From NCBI GenBank assembly GCA_947474365.1, contig CANJIU010000001.1, forward strand, positions 1 to 64,000: a stretch of DNA of 64,000 nt, given 5' to 3'. The notes beneath the pieces were generated by a model. It saw only the letters and a list, made by a program, of their open reading frames with translations, searched no databases and was not told where the DNA came from. The position numbers were made by a program, and so were the translations under genes. This document shows positions 42,759-52,080 of this stretch, one piece after another (the stretch's first letter is position 1; each line of letters opens with the position of its first letter). This DNA is from Opitutia bacterium (GTDB lineage: Bacteria > Verrucomicrobiota > Verrucomicrobiia > Opitutales > Opitutaceae).

Positions 42759-45401
42759 TTACCGCAGCTCGACCCGCCGGACTTCCACGGAGTCGATGAA
42801 GGCCTGGCGGTTGTCCGCGGGCATCACGAAATAGAGATTCGCCGAGGTGGACTCCGGCCCCGTGGTGAAGCCGATCGTGCGCGGCACGAACGTCGGCGAG
42901 TTGATGCTGATGTGGTCGGTGCGGGAGCCATAGCCACTCGCGCCAAAACGGAACCACGCTCCACGCAGCCACGCGGTCGCGGCATAGGTGGTGTTCGGCT
43001 CCAGGCCCTTGAGGCCCAGAGAAAAATACCCCTTCTTCGTCAGCCGCAGGCAGGGTCCTCCTCCCGGGCCGCCGTCCGGGATTATCACGGGCTCGGTGGT
43101 GCCGGGCTTCCAACGCTCGAGTTGTCGCTGGTCGAACTGCACGATGCCGAGCAAATCGGGTCCGACGAGTTCACCGCGCCGAATGTCGATGTCGTCCATC
43201 AGGGCCTCGCCTTTGTCGTCCTCGGTGTAGAGCGAGAATTTGACATCGACCTGGCCACGCGACGACGCCGGGTCGAGTTCCGGCCGGAACAGGAGCGTGG
43301 TGAGTTCGTATTTCCCGGTCACGGCCGGGACACCGGCAAAGACGTATTTGCCGTTCGTTTGTTTGTGCGTCTCCGCGTAGGTCATCTCCGCCCTGCCTTG
43401 CAGCGACTGCAGCCAGCCGCGCACCACGTAGAGCGCACCCGGCTCCAGCCCCCGGAGGGTCTGCGCCGCCCGAGTGCCCGGCACCAGATGCAACGCGCCG
43501 CGACCGGAGCGGGCTCCGTTCTCAGTCAAGCCGGCTCCGGTGCCGGTCAACTGCCACGGCTCTGGTTTGCCGAGTTCGAAGCCGAGATTGCCGGCGAGGT
43601 TGCGCACCGGCGGATTTTCCCGCGCTCGGGAGGGCGATTGCTCCTGCACTCCAACGGTGCGCGTGGTGCGAGCGACGGCGGCGGCAGGGATGGCTCGCGG
43701 TGCATCCACGCGCACCAATCGCGCGACGGCGTCGTGTCCGATCCAAGGAGCCGTCAACTCGATTCGCCGACCGCCCTCGACGGATGCTCCGCGGGCGCTC
43801 ACGCCGTCATGGGGCCGCAGCCACTCGACTTCAAACCGACCGCGCACTGCGCTCAAATCGAGCCAGAGCCGGGCGGCGCGTGTCGGGTCCGTCCGCGCGG
43901 CCCGGCCGGCGGAAGTGCTGTTGGGATGATAGGCGAGAAACTCGTCACTCCCGCGGCGCATGAGCTCCGGTGCGTCGGCGGCGACACGGCCATCGGCATC
44001 GCGCACCAGAGCGGGCGCCGGCACAAAATCCGAAAGCTCGATCGGGGGCGTAGAAAAATAGTCGCGAATCACCCGCACGGAATCGAGCCCCGTGAGCGCC
44101 TTGCTGAAGGTGACTTCCTTTCGCCGATAAAACGCGGACGCCTTGCCCGCGGTCTCGCTGTAAGGATGAACGACCCACCAGCGGCCGCCGTAGTTGGCGG
44201 AGCCTCCGGAAAGCAACCACGACCAGAACAAGCGCCGTTGCCAGTAGCGCATGTCCAGTGGGTCACGCTCGGTGTGATCCTGTTCGTAGCGGTCTTCGCC
44301 CAGGAACACGGGCTTCGCGAGCGCCTCGTATTGCGCGTATTGCTCCGCGCCGAGATCGTGCGCGTGCTCGATATGGATGTAGGTGGCCCAGTCCTCGGCC
44401 CCGAAGACAAACGGCAGCCGCCGCGCGTGGCCGGTGGAGCGTGGGTGCTGCCAGGGATCATCTTGCTGCAGATAGGCCCCGACTTCGCGGACCATCGCGT
44501 TGTTGTTCGGGAATTTCTCCCCGTAGTGGGCGTCGTTGACCAGCAGCCAGAACAGCTGCGGATAGGCGGCGAACCGGGCGACGAGGTTGCGCAGCAGGCG
44601 TTCGCGCTGCACCGGCTGCAGCGCGGCCCAGAAGGGATCATCACGGGCGTAGCCCGCTTGGGGAAACAGGATAAGCTGCAGGGCAATTTCAGGATGCGTT
44701 TCGAGCAGCATCCTCAGGCGACGGTCCGCGACTTGGAGATTCTCCAGACGGAAACGGTCCAGGGTCGCATCGGCAAAAAACCAGGTCCTCCACTGCTCCT
44801 GTGACTCGCCGAAACCGGCGCTGCCGCTCGCGAGATAACAGCGCACCGAGTTGATGCCGCGCGCGACATCGTCGACGACGTAGCGTCGCGCATCGTCGTC
44901 GGAGACCGCGTTGCCGTTGCCATCATAAGCGCAGAGCAGGAAGTAGGCGGTGTCGCTGAGATTGAGAAACCACCGCCCGTTCTCCGTCATCCAATGCCGG
45001 GAGTTTTTCGGGTGCGGCAGCAGCCGCCCGGGCAGGGACGATCCCGTGGCCGTGAACGCCCCGCGCCGGCTCGCCAAGGCACGATCGGTCGCGCACTGCG
45101 ATGACCATTTCCACTCTCCCGGCTCGCTCACATACACGCGCGCCCGCCAGGTGTTGTCGCCGTCGAAAAACGCCGAGACGTTCCTCGCGTTTCCAGCGCC
45201 GGAGGGTGGCGTGAAGGTCACGCGCGCAACGGTGTCGAACGGATTCTCTACGTTACCATCTCCTTTGAGAATGATTTCGTGGACGCCGAACTTCGCCGCT
45301 GCGTCGCTGCCGCCGGTGAAATTCGCCGCGGCGGCTGCTGCGACCAGCGGCCAACCCAAGCAAAGAACAACAACACGACGAACGGATTTCATGGCGATCA
45401 T
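42759..45401 (-). CDS. Multidomain DUF5060/DUF4038-like glycosidase with C-terminal binding modules
   Basis: 880 residues from the ATG at 45401, whose ATGA overlaps the upstream stop. An in-frame ATG at 45392 is an alternative. DUF5060 sandwich at about 30-110 (WRARVYVSEPGEWKWSSQC), catalytic barrel with GRWFLNLSDTAYFLL, INSVRCYLASG, FWLLVNDAHYGEKFPNN and PVFLGEDRYEQD (candidate catalytic Glu). Then come a beta domain (RPHDGVSARGASVEGG) and two CenC-type carbohydrate-binding-like segments (NLGFELGKPEPWQL and LKGLEPNTTYAATAWL). This is a large exported enzyme for a complex plant polysaccharide. Substrate unknown. Confidence 0.78.
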   Translation of the reverse strand: MIAMKSVRRVVVLCLGWPLVAAAAAANFTGGSDAAAKFGVHEIILKGDGNVENPFDTVARVTFTPPSGAGNARNVSAFFDGDNTWRARVYVSEPGEWKWSSQCATDRALASRRGAFTATGSSLPGRLLPHPKNSRHWMTENGRWFLNLSDTAYFLLCAYDGNGNAVSDDDARRYVVDDVARGINSVRCYLASGSAGFGESQEQWRTWFFADATLDRFRLENLQVADRRLRMLLETHPEIALQLILFPQAGYARDDPFWAALQPVQRERLLRNLVARFAAYPQLFWLLVNDAHYGEKFPNNNAMVREVGAYLQQDDPWQHPRSTGHARRLPFVFGAEDWATYIHIEHAHDLGAEQYAQYEALAKPVFLGEDRYEQDHTERDPLDMRYWQRRLFWSWLLSGGSANYGGRWWVVHPYSETAGKASAFYRRKEVTFSKALTGLDSVRVIRDYFSTPPIELSDFVPAPALVRDADGRVAADAPELMRRGSDEFLAYHPNSTSAGRAARTDPTRAARLWLDLSAVRGRFEVEWLRPHDGVSARGASVEGGRRIELTAPWIGHDAVARLVRVDAPRAIPAAAVARTTRTVGVQEQSPSRARENPPVRNLAGNLGFELGKPEPWQLTGTGAGLTENGARSGRGALHLVPGTRAAQTLRGLEPGALYVVRGWLQSLQGRAEMTYAETHKQTNGKYVFAGVPAVTGKYELTTLLFRPELDPASSRGQVDVKFSLYTEDDKGEALMDDIDIRRGELVGPDLLGIVQFDQRQLERWKPGTTEPVIIPDGGPGGGPCLRLTKKGYFSLGLKGLEPNTTYAATAWLRGAWFRFGASGYGSRTDHISINSPTFVPRTIGFTTGPESTSANLYFVMPADNRQAFIDSVEVRRVELR

Positions 45402-46420
45402 AACAGCACCCTTTCGAGAAACGCGTAGGCGCGCTCGCGCACTTCCTTGGGGAAATCGTGCGGGCAGTCGGGATGCTCGACCGCGATCGCGCTCGGCGTG
45501 CCCAGCAGCGCATGCGCCTCGCGCGCGGTCGCAATCAAACGGTCGACGCTTTTCCATTGGAAATTCGCATCCTTCAGCGGCGCGTTAACGAAAATCGGGC
45601 GAGGCGACAGCGCGGCGAGCAGATCGTCGAAATCAAACGGGATCTCGTCGAGTCGTCCCCGATACTTCGCCAGGCGCGGCATGTAGCGATCATGGCACCA
45701 GCCCTTGCCGTGCTCCCAGTTCTTCGGATCGCCGTTGTAGTAGTCGCGAAACGAATCAAACCCGCAGCTTGTGACGATCGCCTTGATCCGCGGGTCGAAC
45801 AGCGCGGTGAAAATCGAATTGTGCCCGCCTAGCGAATGCCCGATGGCACCAAAGGCGCCGGGCCTGACCTCGCGCATTGAGTCGAGCAGATCGAGTGCGC
45901 GCAGGTTGTCCCAGATCGCCTTCATCGTCCCGCTCGCGTAGCCGAGCTTGAAGACGTCCGGCTGATACTTTGCCAGCAACGGATAGTTCGGCGCAATGGT
46001 CACGAAGCCGCGCTCCGCCAGCTCGCTCGCGTATTGCCGGTTCGGCGTCTGGTTCCCGAGGCCCTCGATCACCACGGCGTGTCCGATCGTGTTGTTTGTC
46101 CCGTGCAGGCACAGCGCGGCCGGTGCGGGCTTCCCGGCAAGCGCGGATTTCGGGATCAGCAGATATGCGGGTGTGCGCGAGCCCGGCTCGCTTGCATATG
46201 TGATGAGCCGCCGCACATGACTGCCGCAGTCCACTTCCTCGCTCACCTGCACATCGAGGGCGCAACGTTTCTCCGCGCCGGGCAGCGGCCCCATCACGTC
46301 TTGCACCGCAGCGAGAATCTGCGCGCGTCGCTTTGGCCCGTCGGCGGGCTGCCTCAGCGTCTGCGCTTGGGCGGCGACAGCGGTGGCGGCGATGAGTTGC
46401 AGGAAGGCGCGGCGTTTCAT
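45398..46420 (-). CDS. Tat-like exported alpha/beta hydrolase
   Basis: 340 residues with KRRAFLQLIAATAVAAQAQ at the N-terminus. ALCLHGTNNTIGH starts the core, the nucleophile is Ser in AIGHSLGGHNS and the His is in CPHDFPKEVRERAYAFLER. It is closely related to the C-terminal half of the ceramidase fusion at 40131-42677 (HGTN, EVDCGS, GHSLGG), so the fusion probably arose from a copy of this gene. It overlaps the next start by 4 bases. Likely an acetyl-esterase-type deacylase. Confidence 0.83.
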   Translation of the reverse strand: MKRRAFLQLIAATAVAAQAQTLRQPADGPKRRAQILAAVQDVMGPLPGAEKRCALDVQVSEEVDCGSHVRRLITYASEPGSRTPAYLLIPKSALAGKPAPAALCLHGTNNTIGHAVVIEGLGNQTPNRQYASELAERGFVTIAPNYPLLAKYQPDVFKLGYASGTMKAIWDNLRALDLLDSMREVRPGAFGAIGHSLGGHNSIFTALFDPRIKAIVTSCGFDSFRDYYNGDPKNWEHGKGWCHDRYMPRLAKYRGRLDEIPFDFDDLLAALSPRPIFVNAPLKDANFQWKSVDRLIATAREAHALLGTPSAIAVEHPDCPHDFPKEVRERAYAFLERVLL

Positions 46421-46494
46421 GGGGTGCTGGGGTGTGCTGGATTTGCTGAAAGTCGCGGTTCGAAGTTAGGATCGGGCCGATCACCGGCTCCGTG

Positions 46495-46590
46495 CTAGCG
46501 GTTGAGCAGCGCGTCTACGGCTCGGATGACTGGACCGCCCGGGCCGCGCAGGTCCGCGAGTAGCTTCGCAACGTGGGGTTGGAAGGCACC
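46495..46590 (-). pseudogene. Possible scrap of a DUF4091-type gene
   Basis: The minus-strand frame reads ADLRGPGGPVIRAVDALLNR and stops at 46495-46497. Fifteen of twenty residues match GDLRGPGGSVIRAADAVLYR of the DUF4091 protein (28673-30409). No other part of such a gene is visible in the 180-base gap, so chance similarity is not excluded. Confidence 0.4.
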
Positions 46591-46599
46591 AAGCATAAA

Positions 46600-47577
46600 T
46601 CATGGAGTGGCCGGTTTGATCCCGGCAGTTCGCTCACTGCCGGGCAGATCAAACAGCGGCGTGCTGAAGTAGCGTTCAGCTCGGTCGCACAGGAGCGTGA
46701 CTACGTTCGATTTGGGTCCAAGCTCTGCGGCGAGACGTAGCGCAGCGACAACATTCGCGCCGGAGGAAGTTCCGACGCACAGTCCGAACTCGCGATGCAG
46801 ACGGCGCGTCATCGCCATGGCGTCGGCGCTCGTGACGGCGATGGGCCCGTCCAGCGGGGCCTCGCGGAGGAGCGGCGGGATGAAGCCGTCGGCCACGCCC
46901 TCGATGAAGTGACAGCACGGGCACTCGCCCGCGAGCAACGCCTGTTCGGCCGGCTCCATCGCGTGGATGCGCGCCTGCGGCCAGCGCTGCTTGATCGCCT
47001 TGCCGCAGCCCGCGAGCGTGCCGCCGGTGCCGAAGCCGTGCACAAACGCGTCGATGGGGCCGTTCACCTGCGCGAGGATTTCCCGGCCGGTGGTGTGTTC
47101 GTGGTCGGCGGCGTTGTGCGGGTTCTCGAACTGGCGCGGAAGAAAATAGCGCGCCTCCTGCGCGGCCATCTCTCGGGAAATCTCGATGCCCGTTTGATAG
47201 CGGCCTGCGCTGTCGAAGAGAATCAACTCGGCGCCGAGTTGGCGGATCAACTTGCGCCGCTCGACGCTGGCGCCGGACGACATGACGATTGTCACGCGAT
47301 AGCCCATCGCCGCACCGACCATCGAGAGCGCGATGCCGGTGTTGCCGCTGCTGCATTCGAGGATGATCGAGTCGGGCCGCAAAAAGCCGCGCTGTTCCGC
47401 GTCGAGCAACACGCCCTTCGCGAAGCGGTCCTTTACGCTGCCGCTGGCGTTGAGGAATTCGCACTTGGCGAGAATCGTCGCGCCTTCGGCGTCGAAGCGC
47501 AACGAAACCATCGGCGTGTTCCCGATCAGCGAGAGCACGGCCTTGGCGCGGGCGCGGTTTGGAGCGGACGGGTTCAT
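46600..47577 (-). CDS. Cysteine synthase-family PLP enzyme
   Basis: 325 residues from the ATG at 47577 (ATGA overlap with the preceding stop). PLP-binding Lys49 lies in ASGSVKDRF, the phosphate loop is GFGTGGT, and SSGNTGIAL marks the substrate Asn loop. These are the features of O-acetylserine sulfhydrylase/cystathionine beta-synthase enzymes. The CPCC cluster after AGE and ECSSGN are less usual. It has no signal peptide, unlike its neighbours, and is translationally coupled to the PVC cytochrome gene. It makes cysteine or a related amino acid in the cytoplasm. Which donor it uses is unknown. Confidence 0.85.
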   Translation of the reverse strand: MNPSAPNRARAKAVLSLIGNTPMVSLRFDAEGATILAKCEFLNASGSVKDRFAKGVLLDAEQRGFLRPDSIILECSSGNTGIALSMVGAAMGYRVTIVMSSGASVERRKLIRQLGAELILFDSAGRYQTGIEISREMAAQEARYFLPRQFENPHNAADHEHTTGREILAQVNGPIDAFVHGFGTGGTLAGCGKAIKQRWPQARIHAMEPAEQALLAGECPCCHFIEGVADGFIPPLLREAPLDGPIAVTSADAMAMTRRLHREFGLCVGTSSGANVVAALRLAAELGPKSNVVTLLCDRAERYFSTPLFDLPGSERTAGIKPATP

Positions 47578-50500
47578 TGAAGGCTGCGGAGGAATGCCAC
47601 GAGATCGGCGAGGACTTTGGGCTCCACGGCGCGATCCAGGCCGGGCGGCATCAGCGACATCGCGATCGGTTCCTGTTTCGTGATCGTGGCGCGAGGCACG
47701 GGATTTTCGCGACCGTCGGCGGTCAAAAGGAAAACCGTGTCGGACGTCTCCCGCGGAATCGTGCCGAGCAGGGAATTGCCGTCCCGCGTGGTGACCTGAA
47801 AGGCCTCGTAGCCGCGCGCGATCGTGGCGCTCGGAAAACTGATCGCTTCGAGCAGATCGCGACTCGTTCGGATTCGGCCGATGTGCGAAAGGTCGGGCCC
47901 CAGCACGCCGCCGGTGTCGCCGACGCGATGGCAGGTCAGGCACGCGCCCGTGCCCGCAAAGAACGCGGCGCGGCCGCGCGCCGGATCGCCACCGCCGGCG
48001 AGAGTCTCGAGTTCCGTCACGCGTGCGTCCTTGGCGGCATTCTGATTCATGATTTCAGCGATAAGGGGACCGGCGTTTTCGTGAGCGGGCGGGGGGAAGC
48101 GCAGAAAAACAGCTTGCAATGTCTGAGGTCGCACGCCCCAGCGGCCCGGCGACTTCGTGAGTTGCCCCAGCAGCCGGGCGGCCGTTTCGGCATCGGCCGG
48201 CCCGCGCTGAAATGCGTCGAGTAGTTGCTGCAATTCCACCGGGCCAGCCCCCGGCATCACGTCGGTTAGCTTCAGCAATTGGGCGCGGTTGAGCTTCGCC
48301 TCAGCCAGCACCGTGGCGGCTTGGAGGCGGGCGTCGGGCGTCCCGCCAACAACGAAGGGCCCGAGCAGCAGGTCGAATGAGCCGGCGTCCATTTCGGTGC
48401 CGACACCGGTGGCGAGCCGCAACGCCGCCACGCGCATTGCGGCCGGCCGGCTCGTGTCACGACCGACATCCTGCAGCAACGCGGAGAAGCCGCGCTGGCG
48501 ATGCGTCGCGATGGCGCGCAGCGCCGCCTGCGCCCGATGTGTGTCGGGCGAACGCAGCGACGATGCGAGCAATTCGCGCCAGCTCTCGTCCCACGCGTTC
48601 GGCGCACCCGCAATCGCGTCGAGCAACAGCACCGGGTCCAGCGCCGGCGCGGGTGAAGCGCGCAGCCAGTCGCGCACTTCCTGCGCGGAAAGAAACGCCG
48701 CGACCAGACGGGCGACGACCTCCTTCGCCGCAGGCTCGAGCGTGCCGGCGACAGCGGTGGCGAGATAGTCCGCCGCCGCGCGACCCCATTCCGGGTGGCG
48801 GACGGCGATTTTCAGCGCCGCCGAGCGCAGCGCCGGCTCCTGGTCCCGCAGCGCCGCGAACACGGGAGCGGCGCCGAGTTTTTCGCCCGCGCTTGCATCG
48901 AGCGCGATCATCGCCGCCCGGCGCGCCAGGGGCTCGCGATGATTCAGCAGCGCCTGGGTTTCGGCCGGCGAGTCGATCTCGATGAGCGCGTAGATCAACG
49001 CGTGGGTAAGGATCGGGTCGTGCGGGATCGCGGCGGCGGCTCCCAACGCGGGGATCGCCTTCGGATTCCGCAACCGGCCGAGCGCGCGGGCCGCCTCGCG
49101 CTGCACGCTCGGTGAGTCATCGCCCAATCGCGCTATCAGGGCCTCGGCGGCATGGCTGTCGCTCGTGATAAACGCGCTCTGGCACGCGACCTCGCGGATG
49201 CGCGCATCATGATCGGGCAGTGCGCGGCGCGCCGCGGACTGTGCGGCCGGCGACCCGATGCGGGTGAGCGCCCAAACGGCGTTGCTGCGGACGAGGTAGT
49301 GGGTGTTTTCGAGCGCCGTCGTCAGTGCGGGCACGGCGGCAGCGCCGCGCTTCACCAGCTCGGCGACGGCGCGGTCGCGGACGACGTATCGCGGATCGCC
49401 GAGCAGGGCGGTGAGCGCCTCGGGCGAACTCGCTGTCCAAGCGATGGCGTTTCCCCGCGGGTCGGCCGGCCCGCGCGCACCGATGCGGCGGATGCGGTAG
49501 ATGCCGCCGGTGATATCCGGCCGCGACACCACCGAGGTCGGGCAACCGCGCCGGAACCACGCGCCGGTATCGATGACCAGAAGGCTGCCATCGGCGTCCT
49601 CGATCACATCAGTGAAGTGGACGCCGGAATCGGCGGCCGTGGCGAACACCTGCGCCGCGCCGCGATACGTGGCACCCGTGCGCTCGAGCGGCACGCGCAT
49701 GATGCGATGGGTGTTGAATTCGGCGTAGAGGAGATTGTTTCGATAGTCCGCGCCCCACGCCTCGCTGCGTGGGAGCGCGATGCCCGCCGGTGCGACGTGG
49801 CCGATGAACGCAACGGGTGGCAGCAGGTCACCCGTGCGTTTGAATTCGGCGATGACCGGCTCCTGATCGGTGCGCGGATAGACGCCACCGTGAACCCAGT
49901 GCAGGATCGCATCGCTGCGCGGCGAGCCTTGGAAGATGTTCACCGTGCCGAACATCTCGCCTTCCTGATTGAAGGCCAACTCCACGGGATTGTCCATGCC
50001 GCCGCCGGCATACACCTGGATGTCGCTGCCATCGGGGCGGCACGACCAGATCCGTGCGCCGAGTCCTTTCGACACGAGCGCACCGCCGCCATTCTGGTAG
50101 ACTTCGTGGCCCTTGCGACCGTGGCACCAGTAGAGCCGGCCGTTGGGATGGAGGAACGGGCCATGGACATCGGCGGCGTTGCCGTTGGACTTGAAGCCGG
50201 TCGCGACGAGCGCACGCGAATCGGCACGACCGTCGCCGTCCCGGTCCTCCAACCGCCAGAGCCCGGGCGCCGAGGTGACGAACAACGCTCCCTCGTGCCA
50301 GACCGCGCCCATGGGAAAGGCGAGCTGGTCGGCAAAGACCGTGGAACGGTCGAAGATTCCATCGCCGTCGGTGTCCTCCAGCATCGTGATGCAGCTGGGA
50401 CGCTTTGCATCGAGTTCCTTCTCGTCGAGATTTACGCCGGCGTTTTCCGCGACGAAGAGGCGGCCGCGCTCGTCGAAGTTGCCGAGCATGGGAAAGGTTA

Positions 50501-50663
50501 CCAGCGGCGGCAGCGCCACGGGGATGACCTCGAACCCGGCGGGGACTTGAATCGCCACCGGACGCGGGTTTGCGGCTGGAGGCTGGGCCGTCGCGACGGC
50601 GGATGCGATCACCGCGAGGGCGAAGGCTGGCGCACGATGAGGGAGCTGAGGCAGAGTTCGCAT
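47574..50663 (-). CDS. PVC-type propeller/HEAT-repeat protein with C-terminal cytochrome c
   Basis: 1029 residues from the ATG at 50663. Signal peptide about 1-26. An N-terminal propeller (GFEVIPVALPPLVTFPMLGN to VFATAADSGVHFTD) is followed by HEAT-like repeats from about 430 (RAVAELVKRGAAAVPALTTA) and a cytochrome c domain with heme motif CLTCH at 908-912 and a distal Met at about 1005 (SLMPPG). This is the membrane-bound dehydrogenase layout common in PVC bacteria, often fed by an exported sugar or alcohol oxidase partner. It may take electrons from exported oxidation of glycosides. Coupled to the cysteine synthase gene by overlap. Confidence 0.88.
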   Translation of the reverse strand: MRTLPQLPHRAPAFALAVIASAVATAQPPAANPRPVAIQVPAGFEVIPVALPPLVTFPMLGNFDERGRLFVAENAGVNLDEKELDAKRPSCITMLEDTDGDGIFDRSTVFADQLAFPMGAVWHEGALFVTSAPGLWRLEDRDGDGRADSRALVATGFKSNGNAADVHGPFLHPNGRLYWCHGRKGHEVYQNGGGALVSKGLGARIWSCRPDGSDIQVYAGGGMDNPVELAFNQEGEMFGTVNIFQGSPRSDAILHWVHGGVYPRTDQEPVIAEFKRTGDLLPPVAFIGHVAPAGIALPRSEAWGADYRNNLLYAEFNTHRIMRVPLERTGATYRGAAQVFATAADSGVHFTDVIEDADGSLLVIDTGAWFRRGCPTSVVSRPDITGGIYRIRRIGARGPADPRGNAIAWTASSPEALTALLGDPRYVVRDRAVAELVKRGAAAVPALTTALENTHYLVRSNAVWALTRIGSPAAQSAARRALPDHDARIREVACQSAFITSDSHAAEALIARLGDDSPSVQREAARALGRLRNPKAIPALGAAAAIPHDPILTHALIYALIEIDSPAETQALLNHREPLARRAAMIALDASAGEKLGAAPVFAALRDQEPALRSAALKIAVRHPEWGRAAADYLATAVAGTLEPAAKEVVARLVAAFLSAQEVRDWLRASPAPALDPVLLLDAIAGAPNAWDESWRELLASSLRSPDTHRAQAALRAIATHRQRGFSALLQDVGRDTSRPAAMRVAALRLATGVGTEMDAGSFDLLLGPFVVGGTPDARLQAATVLAEAKLNRAQLLKLTDVMPGAGPVELQQLLDAFQRGPADAETAARLLGQLTKSPGRWGVRPQTLQAVFLRFPPPAHENAGPLIAEIMNQNAAKDARVTELETLAGGGDPARGRAAFFAGTGACLTCHRVGDTGGVLGPDLSHIGRIRTSRDLLEAISFPSATIARGYEAFQVTTRDGNSLLGTIPRETSDTVFLLTADGRENPVPRATITKQEPIAMSLMPPGLDRAVEPKVLADLVAFLRSLQ

Positions 50664-50694
50664 GAGGAGCTGAATCGAAGTCGGCTTGCAGCCT

Positions 50695-52056
50695 TTAGGC
50701 TTTTCCCAATTTCTTGCGGTGCGCCCAGACCTTCTCAAAGGCCTTGGCGTATTGCTCCACCAGCTCAGGCTGCTCGGTGGTAAACATCGGCAGCGAGATG
50801 GAGGTGCGGTTGGCCTGCTCCGAGCCGGGCAACTCCGGGATCGTCGGCGCGTGGTGCCACCACTTTGCCTCGGCATACAGTGGCATCTTGTGCTGCAGCG
50901 GGTAGCCGGCGCCGCCAGCGCGGACGCCTTCCGCCAGCAAGGCCTTCACGCACGCATCCCGAGACATCCCCGCTTTCGCTTCGTCGAGAAAGAGCATGTT
51001 CCACGCATAGTAGATGCGTTTCATGTCGGGCCGTGCGGCTGGCTCGTGCAGACCGGGCAAGTGCAGGATGCGGTCGTTGAGCCGGCGAATTTGCGCGGCG
51101 ATCTTGGCGTTGCGGTCTTCCAGACCGCGCAACTGGCTGCGGGCGAGAATCGCGGCCATCGGATGCATACGAAGCTTCAAGCCCAGTCCCGTCCCTTGAT
51201 ATTTCCGATAGGGGCTGTTCTCGGGGAAACTTCGCGGCTTGTCGTAATGCCCCAAGGTCGAACCACGCTCGAAATCCGCGCGCTCCTGATACACGGCCAT
51301 GCCGCCCTCAAGGGCCGGCAACGGTTTGGTGGCCTGAAAGCTGAACGCGCCCATCCGGCCCCACGAACCCACGGGCTTGCCCTGTAGCGAGGCGCCGTGC
51401 GCCTGGCAGGCATCCTCGATCACGATCAGGCCCTTTTCCTTCGCGAATTCGCAGATGCGATCCATCTCGCAGGGGAGCCCGATCCAATGCACCGGCAGCA
51501 TCGCCTTGGTGTTTTTCGTAAGGCGGCGCTTCGCGTCCTCGAGATCGAAGTTCAGCGTGCGCGGGTTCACATCGACGAACACCGGCACGAGCCCGAACAT
51601 CCGCATCGGTGTGATCGTGGCGAAGAAGGTATAACTCGGCACCATGACCTCGCTGCCGGGCGGGAGGTCCATGGCGAAGAACATCGTTGTCAGTGCGCTC
51701 GTGCCGTTGCAATACGCGCGCACATGGGGGACTTGGAAGTGCTTCGTCCAGTCGGCCTCCAGCTGTTCGATCGGCCCGTAGCCGGGCTCGCGGAGCAGCT
51801 TCAGGATCTCGCGCTCCTCCTCCTCGCCGTAGAGCGGCCACTGCGTGGCGCGGCCGTGCGGGTGCGTGACGGCCTTGGGTCCGCCGTCTACCGCCAGCGT
51901 TTCCTTCGCGGCCGGAGATCCTTGCTCGGCACCCGCGACTGGCTGGTCAGCCAGCCAAAGGCCGGCGATGACCGTGCCCGTTGATTTGAGAAACGTGCGC
52001 CGCGTATCGCCACGGTGCTGCTGGTTCGAGGGTGGTGTCGTCGGGGGAGTTTTCAT
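50695..52056 (-). CDS. Tat-signal DegT/DnrJ/EryC1-type aminotransferase-like protein
   Basis: 453 residues. The Tat signal RRTFLKSTGTVIAGLWLAD (19-37) precedes a fold type I PLP enzyme: NGTSALTTMFFAM, MVPSYTFFAT, VIEDACQAHGA (Asp215) and Lys244 in FSFQATKPLPALEGG. All key residues of sugar aminotransferases are present, so it may be active. These enzymes normally act on nucleotide sugars in the cytoplasm, which makes export surprising. It could be a periplasmic sugar transaminase, or a co-opted member. Context gives no amino donor. Confidence 0.85.
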   Translation of the reverse strand: MKTPPTTPPSNQQHRGDTRRTFLKSTGTVIAGLWLADQPVAGAEQGSPAAKETLAVDGGPKAVTHPHGRATQWPLYGEEEEREILKLLREPGYGPIEQLEADWTKHFQVPHVRAYCNGTSALTTMFFAMDLPPGSEVMVPSYTFFATITPMRMFGLVPVFVDVNPRTLNFDLEDAKRRLTKNTKAMLPVHWIGLPCEMDRICEFAKEKGLIVIEDACQAHGASLQGKPVGSWGRMGAFSFQATKPLPALEGGMAVYQERADFERGSTLGHYDKPRSFPENSPYRKYQGTGLGLKLRMHPMAAILARSQLRGLEDRNAKIAAQIRRLNDRILHLPGLHEPAARPDMKRIYYAWNMLFLDEAKAGMSRDACVKALLAEGVRAGGAGYPLQHKMPLYAEAKWWHHAPTIPELPGSEQANRTSISLPMFTTEQPELVEQYAKAFEKVWAHRKKLGKA

Positions 52057-52080
52057 GGGTGTTCCAAAGTAGTCTTGAAA

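Noticed and set aside
42732-44804. 690-codon plus-strand frame
   Set aside because: Antisense to the multidomain DUF5060/DUF4038-like gene on the minus strand, which has clear domains and a signal peptide. No conserved motif was seen in the antisense frame.
47578-47943. Longer start for the cysteine synthase gene
   Set aside because: The extension overlaps the coding sequence of the cytochrome gene and has no family similarity. The ATG at 47577 in an ATGA overlap is better.
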